Shown: positions 16,801 through 27,809 of the stretch, one piece after another
How positions within the stretch are numbered: the stretch's first letter is position 1
Layout: every line of letters starts with the position of its first letter
Position numbers and translations under genes: made by a program
Origin: Polynucleobacter sp. MWH-HuK1
GTDB lineage: Bacteria; Pseudomonadota; Gammaproteobacteria; Burkholderiales; Burkholderiaceae
DNA: 64,000 nucleotides
Assembly (NCBI RefSeq): GCF_018881815.1
Contig: NZ_JACVPP010000001.1
Span: 983,040 to 1,047,039 of the forward strand
Reading direction: 5' to 3'
The notes under the pieces: generated by a model
What the model saw: only the letters and a program-made list of their open reading frames with translations
Database searches by the model: none
What the model was told of the DNA's origin: nothing

Positions 16801-17931
16801 ATGACATCCAAGATTGGTTTAAAACATATTCATGCGATTGCCCCTTACGTTGGCGGGCGTCCTATCAGTGAGGTTGCGCGCGAATATGGCTTGGATGAAA
16901 ACAAGATTGTGAAGTTGGCTTCCAATGAGAATCCATTGGGTATGCCTAAATCAGCACAAGATGCCATGCTTAAAGCAGCAAGCGATTTAGGGCGTTATCC
17001 AGATTCCAATGGCTTTGACTTAAAGAATGTCCTTGCTGCGCGCCTAGGTGTTCCAACAGATTGGATTACCTTAGGCAATGGCAGTAACGATATTTTGGAA
17101 TTAGCTGCGCGTGCAGTAGCGCAAGCAGGTGATGAGGTGATTTTCTCTAAACATGCTTTTGCTGTTTACCCTCTGGCCACTCAAGCTGTTGGCGCAAACG
17201 CCGTTGAAGTTGCAGCTACTGCTTTGTATGGGCATGATTTGCAGGCGATGTTGGCGGCCATTAAGTCATCTGGTGATAAAGCAAAACTTGTTTTTGTAGC
17301 TAATCCCAATAATCCTACAGGCAGTTATTTGCCTGCCAAGGAGATTGAAGACTTTTTAGAAGCAGTGCCATCTAATGTAGTGGTGGTGCTTGATGAGGCT
17401 TATAACGAGTACCTCGGTCCAGAGCAGCGCTACGATGCGATTGCTTGGGTAAAGCGTTTCCCAAATATGATTTTGTCTCGCAGTTTTTCAAAAGCCTATG
17501 GTTTGGCTGGCTTGAGGATTGGTTATGGGGTTGCTCAACCGCATTTAACTGATCTGCTAAACCGCATTCGTCAACCATTTAATGTTAATAGCTTGGCACA
17601 AGCTGCAGCAATTGCTGCTTTTCAGGATAAAGAATTCTTGCAACAAGGCTTTGAGCTAAACCGCGCAGGCTATATTCAACTGACAAATGCTTTTGATGAG
17701 CTGGGTTTGAAGTATTTGCCATCCGCCGGAAACTTTGTTCTGGTGAAGGTGGGTGATGATGATCAAGCAGGCGCACGCATCAATTTAGCCTTACTCAAGC
17801 GTGGCATCATTGTTCGCCCTGTTGGCAACTATGGATTGCCACAGTGGTTAAGAATCTCGATTGGATTGCCTGAAGAGAATGCCGCTTTCATTGCAGCCCT
17901 AAAAGAAATAATTTCAGAAACACTTTCCTAA
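16801..17931 (+). CDS. hisC: Histidinol-phosphate / aromatic aminotransferase HisC
   Basis: The 376-residue fold-type I aminotransferase contains KLASNENPLGMPKSA near residue 37, FVANPNNPTGSYLP and VVLDEAYNEYL. The PLP lysine is K231 in SRSFSKAYGLAGLRIGYG. The family catalyses histidinol-phosphate transamination. This copy lies inside the aromatic cluster between pheA and tyrA, so it may mainly transaminate phenylpyruvate or 4-hydroxyphenylpyruvate, or prephenate, with a second hisC in the his operon elsewhere. That dual role is inference from context. The stop overlaps the tyrA ATG by one base. Confidence 0.93.
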   Translation: MTSKIGLKHIHAIAPYVGGRPISEVAREYGLDENKIVKLASNENPLGMPKSAQDAMLKAASDLGRYPDSNGFDLKNVLAARLGVPTDWITLGNGSNDILELAARAVAQAGDEVIFSKHAFAVYPLATQAVGANAVEVAATALYGHDLQAMLAAIKSSGDKAKLVFVANPNNPTGSYLPAKEIEDFLEAVPSNVVVVLDEAYNEYLGPEQRYDAIAWVKRFPNMILSRSFSKAYGLAGLRIGYGVAQPHLTDLLNRIRQPFNVNSLAQAAAIAAFQDKEFLQQGFELNRAGYIQLTNAFDELGLKYLPSAGNFVLVKVGDDDQAGARINLALLKRGIIVRPVGNYGLPQWLRISIGLPEENAAFIAALKEIISETLS

Positions 17932-18812
17932 TGACCATCATTAATCCAGCAAGTAATTACGGCACTGTCACTATTGTTGGTGTTGGTTTAATTGGCGCCT
18001 CATTAGGCTTGGCTCTAAAAAAGGCGGGTGTTGTTACTAAAGTTTTAGGCGTTGGCCGCAGTAAAGAAAACTTAGATCAAGCACAAAAGATGGGCGCGAT
18101 TGATGGTGTGGTGGATTTGGTTGAAGCCGCCAAGCAATCGGATGTGATTGTGCTTTGTGTGCCAGTAGCACAAATGCGTAGTGCCTTTGAGGTGCTTGAG
18201 CCACATCTTGAACCACGCACGATGATTACCGATGGTGGTAGCACCAAAGGCGATGTGATTTTGGCTGCCAAAGAAGTGTTGGGTAAAAAGGCGTGCCAAT
18301 TTGTGCCGGCACACCCGATCGCTGGCGGAGCTCAGCATGGGGCAGCAGCTGCGAAGGCTGATTTATTTCAGGGCAAGCAAACCATTATTTGCCCGCTACA
18401 AGAAAACTCTCCTGAAGATACGGCTTTAATTACTGGATTTTGGGAGTCTGTTGGCTCCGAGGTTAAAAAGATAGGCGTTGTGCAGCACGATGCGATTTAC
18501 GCGGCTGTGTCTCACCTCCCGCATATTCTGTCTTATGCGTTGATGGCTAGCGTTGTGAACTCTGAAGATGCCGATCAAAAGTTAAGTCATGTTGGCGCTG
18601 GGTTTAAAGACTTCACACGCATTGCTGCGTCAAGCCCAGAAATGTGGCGTGATATTTGCCTTGGCAATCGCACGGCGATTTTGAAAGAGCTTGATCAGTA
18701 CTTGTTGATCGTCAATCACATGCGCAAACTCATTGCTGAAAATGATGGCCCTGGTTTAGAGAAGTTATTCAACAGGGCGAGCAAAGCACGCCAAGAAATG
18801 GACGCACTTTAA
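17931..18812 (+). CDS. tyrA: Prephenate dehydrogenase family protein
   Basis: The 293-residue protein has an N-terminal Rossmann domain with [21 protein letters not shown]. It also has [17 protein letters not shown], which includes the catalytic histidine region, and an all-helical dimerisation domain with [15 protein letters not shown]. It converts prephenate or arogenate to hydroxyphenylpyruvate or tyrosine with NAD(P). It lacks a chorismate mutase domain and has no ACT domain, so it is the short monofunctional type. It is translationally coupled to hisC (one-base overlap) and to aroA (TAATG overlap). Confidence 0.95.
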   Translation: MTIINPASNYGTVTIVGVGLIGASLGLALKKAGVVTKVLGVGRSKENLDQAQKMGAIDGVVDLVEAAKQSDVIVLCVPVAQMRSAFEVLEPHLEPRTMITDGGSTKGDVILAAKEVLGKKACQFVPAHPIAGGAQHGAAAAKADLFQGKQTIICPLQENSPEDTALITGFWESVGSEVKKIGVVQHDAIYAAVSHLPHILSYALMASVVNSEDADQKLSHVGAGFKDFTRIAASSPEMWRDICLGNRTAILKELDQYLLIVNHMRKLIAENDGPGLEKLFNRASKARQEMDAL

Positions 18813-20140
18813 TGAGTGGTTTGCCAGATATTACTATTGGGCCATTTAAACGAGCGCAAGGCTCGATCGTGTTACCGGGCTCAAAGAGCATCTCAAATAG
18901 GGCGCTCTTGTTAGCTGCTCTCTCATCCGGAACTACCACGCTTAAAAATTTATTAGATGCAGATGACACGCAGGTGATGCGTAATGCCTTGCGCCAGCTC
19001 GGCCTCTCTGTGATCGATCAAGAGAATAAGGTTTGTGTAGTTGAGGGTTGCGGCGGTCAGTTTCCTGTGCGTGAAGCAGATCTTTTTATGGGCAATGCTG
19101 GCACTGCAATACGCCCACTGACTGCTGCTTTAGCAATGCAAGGCGGTAACTACCGTTTATCAGGTGTTGCACGTATGCATGAGAGGCCGATTCGCGATTT
19201 GGTGGATGGCTTGCGCCAAGTAGGCGCAAAGATCGAATACGAATTACAAGAAGGTTATCCGCCGATTCGGATATCTGCGGCAAATATTCAGATTAAAGAT
19301 ATTGTCAAGGTGCGTGGCGATGTATCGAGTCAATTCTTGACCGCATTGCTAATGGCTTTGCCCTTAGTGGCAACAGATCCAGTACGAATTGAAGTAATTG
19401 GCGAACTTATTTCTCGCCCTTATATTGATATCACTTTGAAGTTGATGGCGCGCTTCGGTGTAAATGTTGCTTGCCCTGATATGCAATCTTTTGTTATTCC
19501 GGCAAAAACTTCAGAAGCTGTCTATAAGAGTCTGGGTCAGCTATCCGTTGAGGGTGATGCCTCGTCTGCTTCCTACTTCTTAGCCCTGGGCGCTATTGGT
19601 GGTGGACCCGTAAAGGTCTTGGGCGTTGGCAAGGACAGTATCCAGGGTGACGTGGCTTTTGCTGATGCACTCGCTTTAATGGGTGCAAACATTAATGCAG
19701 GTGAAGATTGGATTGAGGTTACTGGTGTGAAAAATGCCAACGGCAAACTCAATGGCATCACGATTGATTGCACGGAAATCCCGGATGCAGCAATGACGCT
19801 TGCAGTTGCTGCATTGTTTGCCGAAGGCCCAACACGTTTAAACAGTATTGCTAGTTGGCGTGTTAAAGAAACCGATCGTATTGCGGCGATGGCAAAAGAA
19901 TTGAAAAAAGTTGGCGCCATTGTTGAAGAGGGTGCGGACTACATTGTTGTGCAAGCACCGCCCTCACAAAGTGATTGGAAGTCACCAGCCGAAGGTATTG
20001 ATACTTATGATGACCATCGTATGGCAATGTGTTTCTCGTTAGCTGCGTTTGGTCCGAACGCCCTCAAGATCAACGATCCCAATTGTGTAGCAAAAACTTT
20101 CCCGACTTATTTCGCTGAGTTTGCAAAGGTAGTGGGCTAA
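18812..20140 (+). CDS. aroA: 3-phosphoshikimate 1-carboxyvinyltransferase (EPSP synthase)
   Basis: The 442-residue protein shows the EPSP synthase signatures [39 protein letters not shown] and [20 protein letters not shown]. It ends with [15 protein letters not shown]. It joins shikimate-3-phosphate and phosphoenolpyruvate in the sixth step of the shikimate pathway. In the NAGTAIRP motif the glycine equivalent to E. coli Gly96 is followed by Thr97 and Ala98, so this looks like a class I, glyphosate-sensitive enzyme. It shares one base with tyrA, and cmk follows 26 nt later, as in many proteobacteria. Confidence 0.97.
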   Translation: MSGLPDITIGPFKRAQGSIVLPGSKSISNRALLLAALSSGTTTLKNLLDADDTQVMRNALRQLGLSVIDQENKVCVVEGCGGQFPVREADLFMGNAGTAIRPLTAALAMQGGNYRLSGVARMHERPIRDLVDGLRQVGAKIEYELQEGYPPIRISAANIQIKDIVKVRGDVSSQFLTALLMALPLVATDPVRIEVIGELISRPYIDITLKLMARFGVNVACPDMQSFVIPAKTSEAVYKSLGQLSVEGDASSASYFLALGAIGGGPVKVLGVGKDSIQGDVAFADALALMGANINAGEDWIEVTGVKNANGKLNGITIDCTEIPDAAMTLAVAALFAEGPTRLNSIASWRVKETDRIAAMAKELKKVGAIVEEGADYIVVQAPPSQSDWKSPAEGIDTYDDHRMAMCFSLAAFGPNALKINDPNCVAKTFPTYFAEFAKVVG

Positions 20141-20166
20141 TTCACTCTCATTACTATCCACTTTTT

Positions 20167-20829
20167 ATGAATTTTCCACCAGTCATCGCTATTGATGGAC
20201 CCACGGCCTCAGGAAAAGGTACGGTAGCCTCCTTGGTGGCGGAAAAGTTGGGATTTCATTATTTGGATAGTGGTGCTCTTTACCGTTTGGTTGCCCTTGC
20301 CAGCGAAAAACGGGGAATTGATGTCAAAAATGGCTCAGAATTAGGTCTTTTAGTCCATAAGTTATTGATTTCATTCAAAAATAATCAGATTTTTCTCAAT
20401 GGCGAGGATGTGTCTGAGGCTATTCGCACAGAAACTATCGGTTTAAGAGCCTCTGCGTTGGCAGTTCATCCAGAGGTCAGGGCTGCTTTAGTGGGTCTAC
20501 AACGCAGTTTCCGTCAATCCCCGGGCTTGGTGGCCGATGGCAGGGATATGGCGAGCGTCATATTCCCAGAAGCAGTTTTGAAAGTTTTCTTGACTGCAAC
20601 AGCTGCAGCCAGAGCCGAGCGGCGCTATAAGCAATTGATAGCTAAGGGAATTTCTGCTAAACTTGAGGACTTGCTGCAAGATTTACAAGAGCGCGATGCC
20701 AGAGACAGTAGTCGAGGTGCGGCACCCTTGTTAGTTGCAGATGGTGCAAAAGTGCTTGAAACCTCAGATTTATCGATAGATCAAGCAGTTATGGCGGTTT
20801 TGGATTGGTATCAATCTGCGGTCGCCTAG
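20167..20829 (+). CDS. cmk: Cytidylate kinase
   Basis: The 220-residue P-loop kinase begins [20 protein letters not shown]. It has [31 protein letters not shown] and a lid with [10 protein letters not shown] and [13 protein letters not shown]. It phosphorylates CMP and dCMP. The cmk-rpsA adjacency is conserved in proteobacteria. The 145-nt gap to rpsA contains a leader hairpin and probably an rpsA promoter. Confidence 0.97.
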   Translation: MNFPPVIAIDGPTASGKGTVASLVAEKLGFHYLDSGALYRLVALASEKRGIDVKNGSELGLLVHKLLISFKNNQIFLNGEDVSEAIRTETIGLRASALAVHPEVRAALVGLQRSFRQSPGLVADGRDMASVIFPEAVLKVFLTATAAARAERRYKQLIAKGISAKLEDLLQDLQERDARDSSRGAAPLLVADGAKVLETSDLSIDQAVMAVLDWYQSAVA

Positions 20830-20939
20830 TTTTTGTAAGTAGTTGTAGTGAGCTGTAAGTAGTAGTTTTGGCGTCTTAAGAAACCCCACAACGCGACCTT
20901 TTTCATTAGCGTGTTTCTTTGAGACTTTTTTAACCTAAC

Positions 20940-20958
20940 CCGTCAGGCCTTCTGGCGG
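20940..20958 (+). promoter_or_regulatory. Hairpin in the rpsA leader; start codon without Shine-Dalgarno
   Basis: CCGTCAG-GCCTT-CTGGCGG forms a 7-bp stem with one G-U pair, 16 nt before the rpsA ATG. The intervening sequence TACAAAGTGAATACAC has no Shine-Dalgarno motif. In gammaproteobacteria the rpsA leader is likewise structured and SD-less, and S1 represses its own translation there. A similar control is inferred here. Confidence 0.5.
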
Positions 20959-20974
20959 TACAAAGTGAATACAC

Positions 20975-22648
20975 ATGTCTGAATCATTTGCAGAACTATT
21001 TGAAGAATCATTAACCCGATCGAATATGAAGACCGGCCAAGTTATTTCGGCTGAAGTTCTTCGCATCGACCATAACTTCGTCGTTGTTAACGCTGGCTTA
21101 AAGTCTGAAGCGTTTATTCCTGTTGAAGAATTCCATAACGACGCTGGCGAGATTGAGGTGGCTCCTGGCGATTTCGTTTCTGTTGCTATTGACGCTCTAG
21201 AGAACGGCTATGGCGACACAATCCTTTCCCGTGATAAAGCTAAGCGCTTGGCCTCATGGATGAACTTGGAAAAAGCTCTCGAGCAAGCCGAGATCGTTAC
21301 TGGTACTGTTACTGGTAAGGTTAAAGGCGGCTTGACTGTAATGGTTAACGGTATCCGCGCATTCTTGCCTGGATCACTCGTTGATACACGTCCAATCAAA
21401 GACACCAGCCCTTACGAAGGTAAGACGATGGAGTTCAAGGTTATCAAGCTTGACCGCAAGCGTAACAACGTAGTGTTGTCACGTCGTGCCGTTGTTGAGG
21501 CTAGCCAAGGTGAAGAGCGTGCGAAGTTGATGTCTAACCTTAAAGAGGGTGCAGTAGTTACTGGCCTCGTTAAGAACATCACTGATTACGGCGCATTCGT
21601 TGACCTTGGTGGTATCGATGGCCTCTTGCATATCACTGACTTGGCATGGCGTCGTGTGCGTCACCCAAGCGAGATGTTGACTGTTGGTCAAGAAGTTACT
21701 GCGAAGATTTTGAAGTTCGATCAAGAGAAAAACCGTGTTTCACTCGGCGTGAAGCAACTTGGCGATGATCCATGGGTTGGTATTGCACGTCGTTACCCAC
21801 CAAACACCCGTTTATTCGGTAAGGTAACTAACCTGACTGACTACGGCGCATTCGTGGAAATCGAATCTGGTATCGAAGGTTTGGTACACGTTTCTGAAAT
21901 GGACTGGACTAACAAGAACGTTGCTCCAAGCAAAGCTACTGCATTAGGAACCGAAGTTGAAGTAATGGTTCTGGATATTGATGAAGACAAGCGTCGTATT
22001 AGCTTGGGCATCAAGCAGTGCAAAGCGAATCCATGGGAAGAGTTCTCACGTGCCCAACAAAAAGGCGATAAGTTAACTGGCGCAATCAAGTCTATTACTG
22101 ACTTTGGTGTGTTCATTGGCTTGCCTGGTGGTATTGACGGTTTAGTTCATCTCTCAGACCTCTCATGGAATGAGCCAGGCGAAGAAGCTGTTAAGAAATA
22201 CAAAAAAGGTGACGAAGTTGAAGCTACTGTATTGGCAATTGACGTTGAGAAAGAGCGTATCTCTCTCGGTATCAAGCAATTGTCTGGCGACCCATTCAAC
22301 AACTACACATCTGTCAGCGACAAGGGTAGCCTCGTTACTGGTACTGTGAAAGCGGTTGATGCTAAGGGTGCAACTATTCACTTGGCTGATGAAGTTGAAG
22401 CTTACTTGCGTGCTTCTGAGATCTCAACAGATCGCGTTGAAGATGCACGCAATGTATTGAAAGAAGGCGACAGCGTAACTGCAATGATCATCAATATTGA
22501 TCGCAAGTCACGCGTTATCAATCTTTCAATTAAAGCAAAAGACAGCTCTGATCAACAAGATGCAATGAGCAAGCTCCAAGGTGACGCGCAGTCTGGCACA
22601 ACCAATTTGGGCGCCTTGTTAAAAGCAAAATTGGATAATCAAGGCTAA
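20975..22648 (+). CDS. rpsA: 30S ribosomal protein S1
   Basis: The 557-residue protein consists of six S1 (OB-fold) repeats. Repeats 3 to 6 are marked by [54 protein letters not shown] and a more divergent sixth copy ([19 protein letters not shown]). The first two divergent repeats bind the ribosome through S2 and the later ones bind mRNA. The length matches E. coli S1 (557). Codon use is noticeably biased toward preferred codons compared with neighbouring genes, as expected for a highly expressed gene. It is followed by an intrinsic terminator and then ihfB, the usual rpsA-ihfB order. Confidence 0.98.
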   Translation: MSESFAELFEESLTRSNMKTGQVISAEVLRIDHNFVVVNAGLKSEAFIPVEEFHNDAGEIEVAPGDFVSVAIDALENGYGDTILSRDKAKRLASWMNLEKALEQAEIVTGTVTGKVKGGLTVMVNGIRAFLPGSLVDTRPIKDTSPYEGKTMEFKVIKLDRKRNNVVLSRRAVVEASQGEERAKLMSNLKEGAVVTGLVKNITDYGAFVDLGGIDGLLHITDLAWRRVRHPSEMLTVGQEVTAKILKFDQEKNRVSLGVKQLGDDPWVGIARRYPPNTRLFGKVTNLTDYGAFVEIESGIEGLVHVSEMDWTNKNVAPSKATALGTEVEVMVLDIDEDKRRISLGIKQCKANPWEEFSRAQQKGDKLTGAIKSITDFGVFIGLPGGIDGLVHLSDLSWNEPGEEAVKKYKKGDEVEATVLAIDVEKERISLGIKQLSGDPFNNYTSVSDKGSLVTGTVKAVDAKGATIHLADEVEAYLRASEISTDRVEDARNVLKEGDSVTAMIINIDRKSRVINLSIKAKDSSDQQDAMSKLQGDAQSGTTNLGALLKAKLDNQG

Positions 22649-22655
22649 ATCAATT

Positions 22656-22691
22656 TCGCCGTCTTCCATTAGGGAGTCGGCGATTTTTTAT
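22656..22691 (+). terminator. Intrinsic terminator after rpsA
   Basis: TCGCCG pairs with CGGCGA, and after one mismatch CTTCC pairs with GGGAG around an ATTA loop. TTTTTTATT follows. It begins 8 nt past the rpsA stop and ends only 10 nt before ihfB, so ihfB is probably expressed by partial readthrough. Confidence 0.8.
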
Positions 22692-22700
22692 TGATAGATC

Positions 22701-23045
22701 ATGACAGATCAAGAGCAACAAGCAATTACTCGCTCCGAACTAGTAGAGAGCCTTGCGGAACAGTTTCCGCAGCTTCTGCCTAGGGACGTGGAGTTGGCGG
22801 TAAAAACTTTGCTGGACACAATGACTCATGCCTTGGCTGAGGGCAAGCGTATCGAGCTTCGTGGCGTGGGAAGTTTTGTACTTCATCATCGTCCTGCGCG
22901 TACTGGTCGCAATCCAAAGTCTGGTGAGAAAGTATTGATTCCAGAAAAACGCGTTCCGCACTTTAAGCCTGGCAAAGAGTTGCGCGAGCGAGTGGATTAC
23001 AAGCCTTTGAAGCAGGCGGGCCCCAAAGAGGGTTCTGGTGCCTAA
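22701..23045 (+). CDS. ihfB: Integration host factor subunit beta
   Basis: The 114-residue HU/IHF-family protein has the helical dimer region at residues 10-55, then [26 protein letters not shown], which includes the DNA-intercalating beta arm, and then [21 protein letters not shown]. Its position directly behind rpsA identifies it as the beta subunit. It is about 20 residues longer than the E. coli protein because of a Lys- and Gly-containing C-terminal tail ([14 protein letters not shown]), which is typical of betaproteobacterial versions. It bends DNA with IhfA, which is not in this window. A terminator follows. Confidence 0.95.
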   Translation: MTDQEQQAITRSELVESLAEQFPQLLPRDVELAVKTLLDTMTHALAEGKRIELRGVGSFVLHHRPARTGRNPKSGEKVLIPEKRVPHFKPGKELRERVDYKPLKQAGPKEGSGA

Positions 23046-23064
23046 GATTCAGGCTAAACCTCAG

Positions 23065-23088
23065 TGGTCCATTCGGGCCATTTTTTTA
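23065..23088 (+). terminator. Intrinsic terminator after ihfB
   Basis: TGGTCC-ATTC-GGGCCA forms a 6-bp stem with one wobble pair and is directly followed by seven Ts. It lies 20 nt past the ihfB stop and 18 nt before lapB. Confidence 0.85.
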
Positions 23089-23105
23089 TTTAAATTCTGC
23101 ACATC

Positions 23106-24317
23106 ATGATTCAGATAGCTACCGCTTGGTTATTGCTTCTGCCGGTCATGTTTGGTATCGGTTGGTTGGCTGCACGCTGGGATTTGCGCCTTGAGAATCG
23201 TATGGATGAGCGTGAGCGCATGCGTCAGCAGCGATCTACATTTAAAGGCTTAAGTCTTTTACTTAATGAACAGCCTGATCAAGCAATTGAAACACTAGTC
23301 AAAATTGCGCAGCTGGATCCAGAGACGATTGAACTCCATTTTTCCTTAGGTAATTTATTCCGCCGCCGTGGTGAAACTGAGCGTGCGATTAGGGTGCATC
23401 AGCATTTAGCCAACCGCGACGATCTCAAGCTGCGTGATCGTGATCATGCCGCCTATGAATTAGGTCGTGATTTTTTGCGCGCTGGCTTGCTTGATCGCGC
23501 AGAGGCATCACTTAATCGTGTGGGCGCAGGTAAATATGCCGAACCAGCAAAAGAAAGTTTGCTTGAGATGTATCAAATCGAGCATGATTGGAAAAAAGCT
23601 ATCATTGCTGCAAGTGAGCTTGAGGGTCTGCAGGGTAAATCACACCATACTGAGATTGCACAATTTCATTGCGAGCTCGGTCAAGAAGCATTGCGTCGTA
23701 AGGATTTGATTGAGGCCGAACAATCAATACAACGAGCATTACAGGCTGTGCCCAATCATGCCCGTGCTTTAATTTTGCAAGGCGATTATTTAATGGCCAT
23801 GGATCGACCCACTCAAGCCATTGAGGCCTGGAGCATAGTCGCCAATTCTCATCCTGCATACATGCATTTATTGGCGGACCGCTGGATGTTAGCTCATGCA
23901 GCTATCAACAAAGAAGGCGAAGGCCTAGATCGTCTTTGTGAGTTACTTAAAACCCAGGCTACCGGTGAGTTGCTGGACATTGTGCATAAGCACCTCATGA
24001 AAATTCGGGGCCCTCAAGCTGCAAATGCCATGTTGTCAGAAGTGATGCAGCATTCTCCAACTTTAATTGCCTTGTCAAAGTTGGCTGAAACTCGCCTTGC
24101 ATTAGAAGAGGGTAGTGCTAATACTGAGAGGTTGTTAGAGCTTCAGTCGATTCTGAAGCTATTGCGTCAGCGCACCACTAGTTTGGCTCGTTACACTTGC
24201 GGTAACTGTGGCTTTAGGGCGCGAAGATTTTATTGGCAGTGTCCAGGTTGTAATCATTGGGAAGCCTATTCCCCAAGACGTAGTGAAGGTGCTGCACCTA
24301 GCGGCCCATCGATGTAA
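23106..24317 (+). CDS. lapB: Lipopolysaccharide assembly protein LapB
   Basis: The 403-residue protein has an N-terminal membrane anchor (IATAWLLLLPVMFGIGWLAA), followed by WDLRLENRMDERERMRQQRSTF. TPR repeats fill about residues 45-330. It ends with a rubredoxin-like zinc site, YTCGNCGFRARRFYWQCPGC. LapB (YciM) presents LpxC to the FtsH protease and so tunes LPS synthesis. The usual neighbour pgpB/lapA is absent, although the protein's small N-terminal segment is normal. Downstream are three genes for LPS and cell-surface sugars, which fits the role. Confidence 0.93.
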   Translation: MIQIATAWLLLLPVMFGIGWLAARWDLRLENRMDERERMRQQRSTFKGLSLLLNEQPDQAIETLVKIAQLDPETIELHFSLGNLFRRRGETERAIRVHQHLANRDDLKLRDRDHAAYELGRDFLRAGLLDRAEASLNRVGAGKYAEPAKESLLEMYQIEHDWKKAIIAASELEGLQGKSHHTEIAQFHCELGQEALRRKDLIEAEQSIQRALQAVPNHARALILQGDYLMAMDRPTQAIEAWSIVANSHPAYMHLLADRWMLAHAAINKEGEGLDRLCELLKTQATGELLDIVHKHLMKIRGPQAANAMLSEVMQHSPTLIALSKLAETRLALEEGSANTERLLELQSILKLLRQRTTSLARYTCGNCGFRARRFYWQCPGCNHWEAYSPRRSEGAAPSGPSM

Positions 24318-24346
24318 AAACGATTTAAAAAAACTTTGGAGAGAAA

Positions 24347-25711
24347 TTGAAAGTCACCATCATCGGCAGCGGTTACGTAGGTCTGGTCACAGGCGCATGC
24401 TTGGCCGAACAAGGTAATAACGTCTTTTGCGTAGACGTTGATCCTAAAAAGATTGAGATCCTCAATTCTGGTGGCGTACCCATTTATGAGCCAGGCTTAA
24501 AAGAAATGATTGAGCGCAATCGCGCTGCAGGCCGTTTGCAGTTCTCTACTGATATTGCAGCCTCTGTTGCCCATGGCGATATTCAGTTCATTGCCGTTGG
24601 CACCCCACCAGATGAAGACGGCTCAGCGGATTTGCAATATGTGGTTGCAGCAGCGCGCAATATTGGTCGTCATATGACTACTCCAAAAGTGATTGTCGAT
24701 AAATCGACTGTCCCAGTCGGCACTGCAGATAAGGTAAAGGCCGCTATTACGGAAGAATTAGAAAAAAGAGGTTTATCGCCAGAACTATGCTCAGTAGTCT
24801 CTAATCCTGAATTCCTCAAAGAAGGCGCTGCTGTAGAAGACTTTATGCGCCCAGACCGCATTGTGATTGGCACTGCATCGACTCCAGCAGGCATGCGCGC
24901 CAAAGAGCAGATGCGCAAGCTCTACGCGCCTTTTAATCGTCATCATGAGCGCACCTACTACATGGATGTCAAAAGTGCTGAGCTCACTAAATACGCAGCC
25001 AATGCCATGTTAGCAACCCGTATCTCCTTTATGAACGAGTTAGCTAACCTTGCTGACCTAGTAGGTGCTGATATTGAATCCGTGCGCCAAGGTATTGGTT
25101 CGGATTCTCGTATTGGATTTGGCTTTTTATACCCAGGCACCGGTTATGGGGGCTCATGCTTTCCTAAAGATGTATCGGCACTATCGAAGACCGCTAAAGA
25201 GCATGGCAGGGATCTGAAGATCCTTGATGCTGTTGAAGCTGTTAATGAGTTACAAAAGTACACCTTAGTGCAAAAGATCGAAAAGCGCTTTGGTAAAGAC
25301 CTTAAGGGCATGAAGTTCGCTCTGTGGGGCCTAGCCTTCAAACCCAATACCGACGATATGCGCGAAGCACCTAGTCGAGTCATTATTGCCGAGCTGGTGA
25401 AGCGTGGTGCTCAGATAGTAGCGCATGATCCAGTAGCGATGCCAGAGGCAAAACATTGCCTAGATCTCGACTTTAAGAGTAATCCAGAAGGTCTTAAACA
25501 AGTCTCGATGGTGGATAACCCCATGAATGCCCTAGACGATGCCGATGCCCTAGTCATCGTTACTGAGTGGAAGGCTTTTAGAAGCCCAGATTTTGAGCAA
25601 GTGCTGCAAAAACTCAAGCGCCCCATCATTTTTGATGGTCGCAACCTCTATGAACCACAAGCCATGAACGAATTGGGTATTGAGTACCATGGTATTGGGC
25701 GACATAATTAA
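24347..25711 (+). CDS. ugd: UDP-glucose 6-dehydrogenase
   Basis: The 454-residue protein starts with [22 protein letters not shown], the NAD-binding motif. It has [29 protein letters not shown] and the catalytic Cys271 in [34 protein letters not shown] lies in the UDP-binding C-terminal domain. It oxidises UDP-glucose to UDP-glucuronate, a precursor for surface polysaccharides. The start codon is TTG at 24347, behind a TTGGAGAG ribosome-binding site; no alternative ATG fits the conserved N-terminus. It lies 29 nt after lapB and 41 nt before rfaE1. Confidence 0.95.
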   Translation: MKVTIIGSGYVGLVTGACLAEQGNNVFCVDVDPKKIEILNSGGVPIYEPGLKEMIERNRAAGRLQFSTDIAASVAHGDIQFIAVGTPPDEDGSADLQYVVAAARNIGRHMTTPKVIVDKSTVPVGTADKVKAAITEELEKRGLSPELCSVVSNPEFLKEGAAVEDFMRPDRIVIGTASTPAGMRAKEQMRKLYAPFNRHHERTYYMDVKSAELTKYAANAMLATRISFMNELANLADLVGADIESVRQGIGSDSRIGFGFLYPGTGYGGSCFPKDVSALSKTAKEHGRDLKILDAVEAVNELQKYTLVQKIEKRFGKDLKGMKFALWGLAFKPNTDDMREAPSRVIIAELVKRGAQIVAHDPVAMPEAKHCLDLDFKSNPEGLKQVSMVDNPMNALDDADALVIVTEWKAFRSPDFEQVLQKLKRPIIFDGRNLYEPQAMNELGIEYHGIGRHN

Positions 25712-25752
25712 GTAGATTTAAAAATAAAGATAAAAGCACATAAAGCATTCAA

Positions 25753-26682
25753 ATGGAAAAAGCCAATCGAGAACAGTTCTCCAAAGCCCGCCTACTGGTT
25801 GTAGGTGATGTGATGCTCGATCGCTATTGGTTTGGTGATACCAATCGCATCTCTCCAGAAGCTCCTGTGCCAGTAGTGCAGGTAGGCAAAATTGATGAGC
25901 GACTTGGTGGTGCTGCCAACGTAGCCCGAAATGTAGCGGCGCTCGATGCAAAAGCAACGATTTTGGGTATTGTTGGTAATGATGAGCCTGGTAAACGTGT
26001 AGTTGAACTGTTAAAAGCAGGTGGCGTTGATAGTCAGTTAGAGATTGATGCTGATGTGCCGACAATTGTGAAGTTGCGTGTAATTGCTCGCCAACAACAA
26101 TTGATTCGTTTAGATTTTGAAGAAACGCCTAGTGCAAAAGCACTCGCTCACAAGCTTGAGCGCTTTGAAAAACTGGTTGGCGATGCAGATGTAGTGATTT
26201 TGTCTGATTATGGCAAAGGTGCTTTGGGACAAGTAGCTCACATGATTGAGCAAGCGAGAAGCCAAAATAAAATGATTTTGGTTGACCCTAAAGGTGAGGA
26301 CTACGAAAAATATCGTGGTGCCACTGTTTTAACACCCAATCGCAGCGAATTACGTCAAGTGGTTGGTAAGTGGGGTAGTGAAGAAGAGTTAACCAAGAAA
26401 GCCCAAGGACTGAGAAAGTCTCTCGACTTGCAAGCATTGCTCTTGACTCGTTCTGAAGAGGGAATGAGCTTATATACCGATGCTGGTGTGAGTCATGTAA
26501 AAGCCCAGGCGCGAGAGGTATTTGACGTATCGGGTGCTGGTGATACCGTGATTGCCACATTGGCCGTGGCCTTGGCAGCCAAATGGCCTCTAGAAAAAGC
26601 CATGGCTCTTGCAAACCGTGCGGGTGGCATCGTAGTTGGTAAGCTAGGTACTGCAACCGTTACCTCAGAGGAATTACAGTGA
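25753..26682 (+). CDS. rfaE1: D-glycero-beta-D-manno-heptose-7-phosphate kinase (kinase half only)
   Basis: The 309-residue PfkB-family sugar kinase contains [43 protein letters not shown] and the catalytic motif [19 protein letters not shown]. coli HldE is a fusion of kinase and adenylyltransferase; this protein ends after the kinase domain. The adenylyltransferase (RfaE2/HldC) must therefore be encoded elsewhere, as in other betaproteobacteria. It makes heptose-1,7-bisphosphate for LPS inner core. It overlaps rfaD by 4 nt (GTGA). Confidence 0.95.
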   Translation: MEKANREQFSKARLLVVGDVMLDRYWFGDTNRISPEAPVPVVQVGKIDERLGGAANVARNVAALDAKATILGIVGNDEPGKRVVELLKAGGVDSQLEIDADVPTIVKLRVIARQQQLIRLDFEETPSAKALAHKLERFEKLVGDADVVILSDYGKGALGQVAHMIEQARSQNKMILVDPKGEDYEKYRGATVLTPNRSELRQVVGKWGSEEELTKKAQGLRKSLDLQALLLTRSEEGMSLYTDAGVSHVKAQAREVFDVSGAGDTVIATLAVALAAKWPLEKAMALANRAGGIVVGKLGTATVTSEELQ

Positions 26683-27698
26683 CTATTATCGTAACCGGCG
26701 CAGCTGGGTTTATTGGTGCAAATATTGTTCAAGCGCTTAATGCGCGTGGTGAGAAAAATATCATTGCAGTAGATGATCTTCGCCCTGCAGACAAGTATCG
26801 CAATCTTGCAGATTTGGACATCGTTGACTATCTCGATAAAGATGAGTTTTTAGAGGCGTTTAGAAGTGGTCGTTTTGGTAAGGTAAAGGCTGTCTTTCAT
26901 GAGGGTGCTTGTTCAGACACCATGGAGACCGATGGAATTTTCATGATGGCGAATAACTATCGCTACACCATGGATTTACTGGATATCTGTACTGCTCAAA
27001 AAGTTCAACTACTCTACGCTTCCTCTGCCGCTACCTATGGGGGCTCAGACGTTTTTGTAGAAAGCCGTGAGCATGAGAAGCCTCTCAATATTTACGGCTA
27101 CTCCAAGTTTTTGTTTGATCAAGTGATGCGTAAGCGCTTTGCTGAGAAACTCAATACAGCCCAAGTAGTTGGATTTAGATACTTCAACGTATATGGGCCA
27201 CGTGAATCACACAAAGGTCGCATGGCATCCGTTGCGTTTCATCAATACCATCAGTACAAAGCCAATGGGCATGTAAAGCTCTTTGGAGAATATGGTGGCT
27301 ATGGTCCTGGCGAGCAAAGTCGTGACTTTGTATCGGTTGAGGATGTGGTGAAGGTAAATCTCTTTTTTCTAGATCATCCAGAAATCAGTGGCATCTTTAA
27401 TCTGGGTAGCGGTCGCGCACAACCCTTTAACGATGTTGCTCATGCAGTTGCCAATGCTATGCGCAAGCTTGATAAAGCAGCTCCAGCCTCCCTCGAGGAA
27501 TTGGTTAAAGAAAAGGCGATTGAGTACATTCCGTTTCCGGATGCGCTTAGAGGAAAGTATCAGTGCTTTACTCAGGCTGATCTGACTAAGCTCAGAGCTG
27601 CTGGGTACTCCGAGCCTTTCCTGAATGTAGAGCAGGGTGTAGGTAGATATATTGAGTGGTTAGAAGCCAATTCGGGCTTCTTGGCTAATCCCCTTTAG
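26679..27698 (+). CDS. rfaD: ADP-L-glycero-D-manno-heptose 6-epimerase
   Basis: The 339-residue extended SDR protein begins [22 protein letters not shown]. It has the [14 protein letters not shown] stretch characteristic of RfaD, the catalytic [10 protein letters not shown] (YxxxK) and [11 protein letters not shown]. It epimerises ADP-D,D-heptose to ADP-L,D-heptose, the last step before transfer to LPS. The start codon is GTG, overlapping the rfaE1 stop, so the two are translationally coupled. No clear terminator follows. Confidence 0.96.
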   Translation: MTIIVTGAAGFIGANIVQALNARGEKNIIAVDDLRPADKYRNLADLDIVDYLDKDEFLEAFRSGRFGKVKAVFHEGACSDTMETDGIFMMANNYRYTMDLLDICTAQKVQLLYASSAATYGGSDVFVESREHEKPLNIYGYSKFLFDQVMRKRFAEKLNTAQVVGFRYFNVYGPRESHKGRMASVAFHQYHQYKANGHVKLFGEYGGYGPGEQSRDFVSVEDVVKVNLFFLDHPEISGIFNLGSGRAQPFNDVAHAVANAMRKLDKAAPASLEELVKEKAIEYIPFPDALRGKYQCFTQADLTKLRAAGYSEPFLNVEQGVGRYIEWLEANSGFLANPL

Positions 27699-27723
27699 AC
27701 TAATTTTGACCCAGTTTTGCAAC

Positions 27724-27751
27724 TTGCTAGGTGGCACTACTAGGCTATAAA
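27724..27751 (+). promoter_or_regulatory. Candidate sigma-70 promoter of the CHAT gene cluster
   Basis: TTGCTA and TATAAA are separated by 16 nt, 59 nt upstream of the CHAT gene. The -10 element lies inside a perfect 14-bp palindrome CTATAAATTTATAG (27745-27758). A clean AGGAG ribosome-binding site precedes the ATG at 27810. The promoter is predicted by eye only. Confidence 0.35.
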
Positions 27752-27809
27752 TTTATAGAAACCCTGGTTTTTGGACTACTATATTCCTTATAAAAACTAG
27801 GAGTTTTCT

